Assembly: GCA_028276345.1 (NCBI GenBank)
Contig: JAPYWM010000047.1
Coordinates: 1-8,543 of the forward strand
Source of the DNA: Sphingobacterium sp.
GTDB lineage: Bacteria > Bacteroidota > Bacteroidia > SpSt-205
Direction: 5' to 3'
Length of the DNA stretch: 8,543 nucleotides
Below, one piece after another: positions 6,080 through 8,543 of this stretch. The notes below the pieces were generated by a model. That model saw only the letters and a program-made list of their open reading frames with translations. It was not told the DNA's origin and ran no database searches. Position numbers and translations under genes: made by a program. Each line of letters begins with the position of its first letter. Position 1 is the first letter of the stretch.

Positions 6080-6757
6080 CTATACGACAGCCTCCGGAAC
6101 GAAGCGATATCCTACACCTTTGAGCGTTTCAATGTATTCTGAGCCTATTTTTTCGCGGATTTTCCGGATGTGCACATCCACTGTGCGAGGAATCACATAG
6201 GTGTCCGGGCCCCAGATGCGCTCTAAAAGCATCTCCCGGCTAAAATACTTGTAGGGGCGGCTCATAAGCGTAGCTAAGAGCTCAAACTCTTTTTTGGAGA
6301 GGGGGATGGGCTGATTATTTTTGTAAACGGCATACTCGTCGGGTTCCAGGCGGAGGGGGCCGGCTTCGATGCGCTGGGGCGTCGTGAGGCGACGTTCTAA
6401 GGCTTTTAGGCGAGAGAGCAAAGCCCGGGGACGAATAGGCTTGACGAGAAAGTCATCGGCGCCTGCTTCAAAGCCAGCCATCTCGACATATTCTTCGCTG
6501 CGCGCCGTGAGAAAAACGATAAAGCTATCTCGGGTTTCGGGCATTGCTCGGAGGCGCTTGCAGAGCTCAATCCCATCCATACCCGGCATCATAATATCTA
6601 GGAGGATGGTAGCAGGCTGGTGTGTTTTGGCCAGGGCTAAGGCTTCCTTCCCGTCAGAAGCTAAGAGCGGCTCATACCCCTCCTGCCTAAGATTGTACCC
6701 CAGAATCTCCAGCATGTCCGGCTCATCATCGACTACGAGCACCTTCCGCCATTGCAT
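6080..6757 (-). CDS. PhoP/OmpR-family response regulator
   Basis: A two-component DNA-binding regulator of 225 residues. The receiver domain occupies about 5-122: acidic pair D10-D11, phosphoacceptor D54 in LLDIMMPGMDG, switch T84 in FLTAR, and K106 in LVKP. A winged-helix OmpR/PhoB-type output domain follows at about 130-221, with KKEFELL (155-161), RTVDVHIRKIREKI (191-204) and GVGYRF near the end. The receiver (DEPDMLEI, AGFEAGADD) closely resembles Bacteroidetes regulators often annotated as PhoP. No histidine kinase is in the window, so its partner and targets are unknown. The frame is open further, to a GTG at 6790, but ATG 6757 gives the normal M-x-x-x-KVLVVDDE opening and is preferred. 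It is divergent from rimP and convergent with the acyltransferase (36 bp between stops, no hairpin terminator seen). Confidence 0.93.
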   Translation of the reverse strand: MQWRKVLVVDDEPDMLEILGYNLRQEGYEPLLASDGKEALALAKTHQPATILLDIMMPGMDGIELCKRLRAMPETRDSFIVFLTARSEEYVEMAGFEAGADDFLVKPIRPRALLSRLKALERRLTTPQRIEAGPLRLEPDEYAVYKNNQPIPLSKKEFELLATLMSRPYKYFSREMLLERIWGPDTYVIPRTVDVHIRKIREKIGSEYIETLKGVGYRFVPEAVV

Positions 6758-6817
6758 GGCGGAAAGAACGACTTTTCGTATAAACTGCACGTAAAGGCGA
6801 CTTACGGGCGAACTTCG

Positions 6818-6825
6818 TACCTTTG
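6818..6825 (+). promoter_or_regulatory. Predicted -7 promoter box of rimP-nusA
   Basis: TACCTTTG exactly matches TAnnTTTG and ends 6 nt before the ATG at 6832, predicting a leaderless or nearly leaderless rimP-nusA transcript. It lies in the 74-bp gap shared with the divergent response regulator. For that minus-strand gene I find no comparably good box: upstream of its ATG and of the GTG at 6790 only poor matches occur. Confidence 0.6.
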
Positions 6826-6831
6826 TCTGAC

Positions 6832-7314
6832 ATGGAAGCGCTGCGGCAAATCGAGGCGCGGCTGTCTGAACTGTCTGAGCCCTGGATACAGGAGGTTCTG
6901 CCAGATGGCTTTCTGGTGGAGCTGCGTATTCGCGTGCACAGACCGGAGCCGGAAATCTTGGTGCGTGTAGATACAGATCGTGGCATCACGCTGGATGAGT
7001 GTGTAAAAGTTCACCTCCATTTGCGAGAAAAATATGAAACACTGGACTGGTTACCCGAAAACTACGGCATTACAGTAAGCTCGCCAGGTATAGGCACGCC
7101 TCTCCGGCTGCGGCGGCAGTACTATGGGCAGAAAGGGCGCTTCCTTGCCGTACGACAAAAGTCCGGACAATGGGTGCGCGGCCGCCTACTGGATGTGGAT
7201 GACCAGGGTATCCTCCTAGAAGGTCGCCATCACCCTATTGCTATTGCCTGGGACCATATTGCCACCGCCCACGTAGAAGTCCCCTATCCTCGCCCAAACC
7301 GAAAAACTTCCTGA
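6832..7314 (+). CDS. rimP: Ribosome maturation factor RimP
   Basis: Cytoplasmic factor needed for maturation of the 30S ribosomal subunit. The 160-residue length is normal. The N-terminal domain (about 1-80) shows the ELRIR...ILVRVDTDRGITLDECVKV pattern, in which the acidic/Thr-Leu-Asp-Glu-Cys region is typical. VSSPGIGTPL (82-91) is the family signature, usually VSSPGLDRPL; the Asp-Arg or Asp-Gln pair is replaced by Gly-Thr here. The C-terminal small Sm-like barrel (about 95-150) follows with RGRLLDVDDQGILLEG. A TTG three codons upstream (6823) lies inside the TACCTTTG box, so the ATG at 6832 is the likely start. nusA begins 3 bp after the stop, the conserved rimP-nusA arrangement. Confidence 0.93.
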   Translation: MEALRQIEARLSELSEPWIQEVLPDGFLVELRIRVHRPEPEILVRVDTDRGITLDECVKVHLHLREKYETLDWLPENYGITVSSPGIGTPLRLRRQYYGQKGRFLAVRQKSGQWVRGRLLDVDDQGILLEGRHHPIAIAWDHIATAHVEVPYPRPNRKTS

Positions 7315-7317
7315 TCT

Positions 7318-8543
7318 ATGCCACGCTCACAGACCCCAAAAACTGACAAGGCTACCCTCCAAAAGCAAAAAGTTTTAGCGTCTATCCAAGAATTCATCCA
7401 GGGGCGCGGTATCGACCGGCAAAAATTCGTCGATGTGATGAAGCGCGCTTTCCTGGATGTTCTCAAACTCACCGAGTCCGGCACCTCCGAAACCGAATCC
7501 GTAGCCGATAGCTACTCCGTCATCGTAGACCCCGAACATGGCGACTTTCAGCTCATGCGGCGCCGCCTCATCCTGGAAGACGCCGCCGTGGAAGATGAAC
7601 GCTTCCAAGTGCCCCTCAGCTATGTGCTGGAAATAGAAGGTGAAGACTCCTTCGAGCCCGGCGAGTACTACTACGAAGTCATCCCCCTGGACAACCTCTC
7701 CCGCCTTCAAGTCCAAGCCCTCAAAGAACGGCTCCTGACCCAACTGCGTAACTTAGAGCGCCAAGCGCTTTACGAACGCTATCGCCACATGATCGGCGAG
7801 ATTATCACCGGCGAAGTGCTCAAGGTCACCCGAGACGAACTCATCATCATGCATGAGGGCAATGAACTTTCCCTGCCCCGCCGCGAGCTTATCCCGGAAA
7901 AAGATGTGTATGTACCCCGGGATAGCGCTTCCACGTATCGTCGCTCCGAGCAGCGGGCCTCCAGCATCGTCAAAGCCGTCGTCCATGAAGTGCTCGACCC
8001 CCTCAAAACCTCCCCACAGCGCCCGCTCGTCATCCTTTCCCGCACCTCGCCGCAATTTTTAGAAGCCCTCCTCAAACTGGAAATCCCCGAAATCTACGAT
8101 GGCATCATCAGCATCAAGAAAGTCGTACGTATTCCGGGCATTCGCGCCAAAGTCCTCGTAGAAAGCTACGATGAACGCATCGACCCCGTAGGGGCCTGCG
8201 TGGGCGTACGCGGCAGCCGCATCAAGCCCGTCGTGGATGAACTGCGCGGCGAATACATAGACATCATCCCCTACAATCCCGACCCCAAGCTTATGATCGC
8301 CCGGGCTTTGGCCCCGGCCACCGTCATGTACGTAGAGGTCATGCCCGCCCAGCGCCACGCCAAAGTCTTCGTCGCCCCAGAAGAGTTCGCTAAAGCCGTC
8401 GGCAAGGAAGGCATCAACGTTCGCCTCGCCGAAATGCTCCTAAACTACAAACTTGACATCCGCGAAGCCGCCGAATATCTGGAAGAAGAGGACATCGAAC
8501 TCACCGAGTTCGCCGACGAAATCCCCGACTGGATCCTCAAAGC
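7318..8543 (+). CDS. nusA: Transcription factor NusA (3' end cut by window)
   Basis: NusA binds RNA polymerase and nascent RNA and modulates pausing, termination and antitermination. About 408 residues are visible with no stop before the window end; Bacteroidetes NusA proteins are only slightly longer, so little is missing. The N-terminal polymerase-binding domain is about 1-150. An S1 RNA-binding domain starts near residue 158 (GEIITGEVLKV). The KH1 region includes VVRIPGIRAKV (269-279) and the hallmark DPVGACVGVRGSRI (289-302), where the usual Lys-Gly loop reads Arg-Gly. KH2 contains VFVAPEEFAKAVGKEG (350-365) and INVRLAE. No E. coli-type C-terminal acidic repeats are seen before the cut, although the tail is acidic (EEEDIELTEF). 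No Shine-Dalgarno is seen; the 3-bp spacing suggests coupling to rimP. Codons are strongly C-ending. infB would be expected next. Confidence 0.96.
   Translation, partial: MPRSQTPKTDKATLQKQKVLASIQEFIQGRGIDRQKFVDVMKRAFLDVLKLTESGTSETESVADSYSVIVDPEHGDFQLMRRRLILEDAAVEDERFQVPLSYVLEIEGEDSFEPGEYYYEVIPLDNLSRLQVQALKERLLTQLRNLERQALYERYRHMIGEIITGEVLKVTRDELIIMHEGNELSLPRRELIPEKDVYVPRDSASTYRRSEQRASSIVKAVVHEVLDPLKTSPQRPLVILSRTSPQFLEALLKLEIPEIYDGIISIKKVVRIPGIRAKVLVESYDERIDPVGACVGVRGSRIKPVVDELRGEYIDIIPYNPDPKLMIARALAPATVMYVEVMPAQRHAKVFVAPEEFAKAVGKEGINVRLAEMLLNYKLDIREAAEYLEEEDIELTEFADEIPDWILK

Noticed and set aside
6758..6790. Longer start (GTG 6790) for the response regulator
   Set aside because: The extra 11 residues do not resemble a receiver N-terminus, while ATG 6757 gives the standard opening; neither start has a good promoter box, so this remains slightly uncertain.
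6823..6831. TTG start for RimP three codons upstream
   Set aside because: The TTG lies within the predicted -7 box TACCTTTG, and the ATG at 6832 fits both family length and promoter spacing.
7375..8358. Several open frames antisense to nusA
   Set aside because: They are shadows produced by strongly C-ending codons in nusA; their translations are low-complexity (Asp/Gly/Phe-rich) and match no family I recognise.

Overview
The window looks like a chromosomal segment from a GC-rich member of the Bacteroidetes (Bacteroidota) or a close relative. Three signs point there. Several start codons are preceded by TACCTTTG, which fits the Bacteroidetes -7 promoter element TAnnTTTG, and I see no convincing Shine-Dalgarno sequence before any gene. 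A lipoprotein has the CANI...GGP.D N-terminus typical of Bacteroidetes Ig-like lipoproteins. The sirtuin, the PhoP-like response regulator and the fused acyltransferase also resemble Bacteroidetes forms. Gene density is very high: the longest non-coding gap is about 74 bp. I see no mobile elements, tRNA, rRNA or CRISPR.

Layout. Positions 1-2597 (+) hold a tightly packed trio: the nearly complete end of a class III sirtuin (NAD-dependent protein deacylase), an Ig-like lipoprotein starting on an ATGA overlap with it, and a small predicted outer-membrane beta-barrel protein 3 bp further on. aroE (shikimate dehydrogenase, -) runs toward this trio and overlaps its last gene by 18 bp at the 3' ends. 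aroE is divergent from an alpha/beta-hydrolase (+, 3401-4183); only 35 bp separate the two start codons, and that gap holds a perfect 10-bp inverted repeat that contains both predicted -7 boxes. Next comes a 611-residue fused acyltransferase (+, 4208-6043) resembling bifunctional aminolipid (ornithine/glycine lipid) synthases. A PhoP/OmpR-type response regulator (-, 6080-6757) is convergent with it. Finally rimP and nusA (+, 6832 to the window end) form the start of the classic rimP-nusA-infB translation/transcription operon; nusA is cut by the window end.

How they work together. The genes are mostly housekeeping: aromatic amino-acid precursor synthesis, 30S maturation, transcription elongation/termination, membrane-lipid synthesis and envelope proteins. 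No multi-gene novel system is evident. The most interesting signals are regulatory and compositional: (1) TACCTTTG-type boxes only 4-6 nt before ATG, implying leaderless mRNAs at several promoters; (2) the palindromic, overlapping divergent promoter between aroE and the hydrolase; (3) sharp switches between C-ending and G-ending codons inside single genes.
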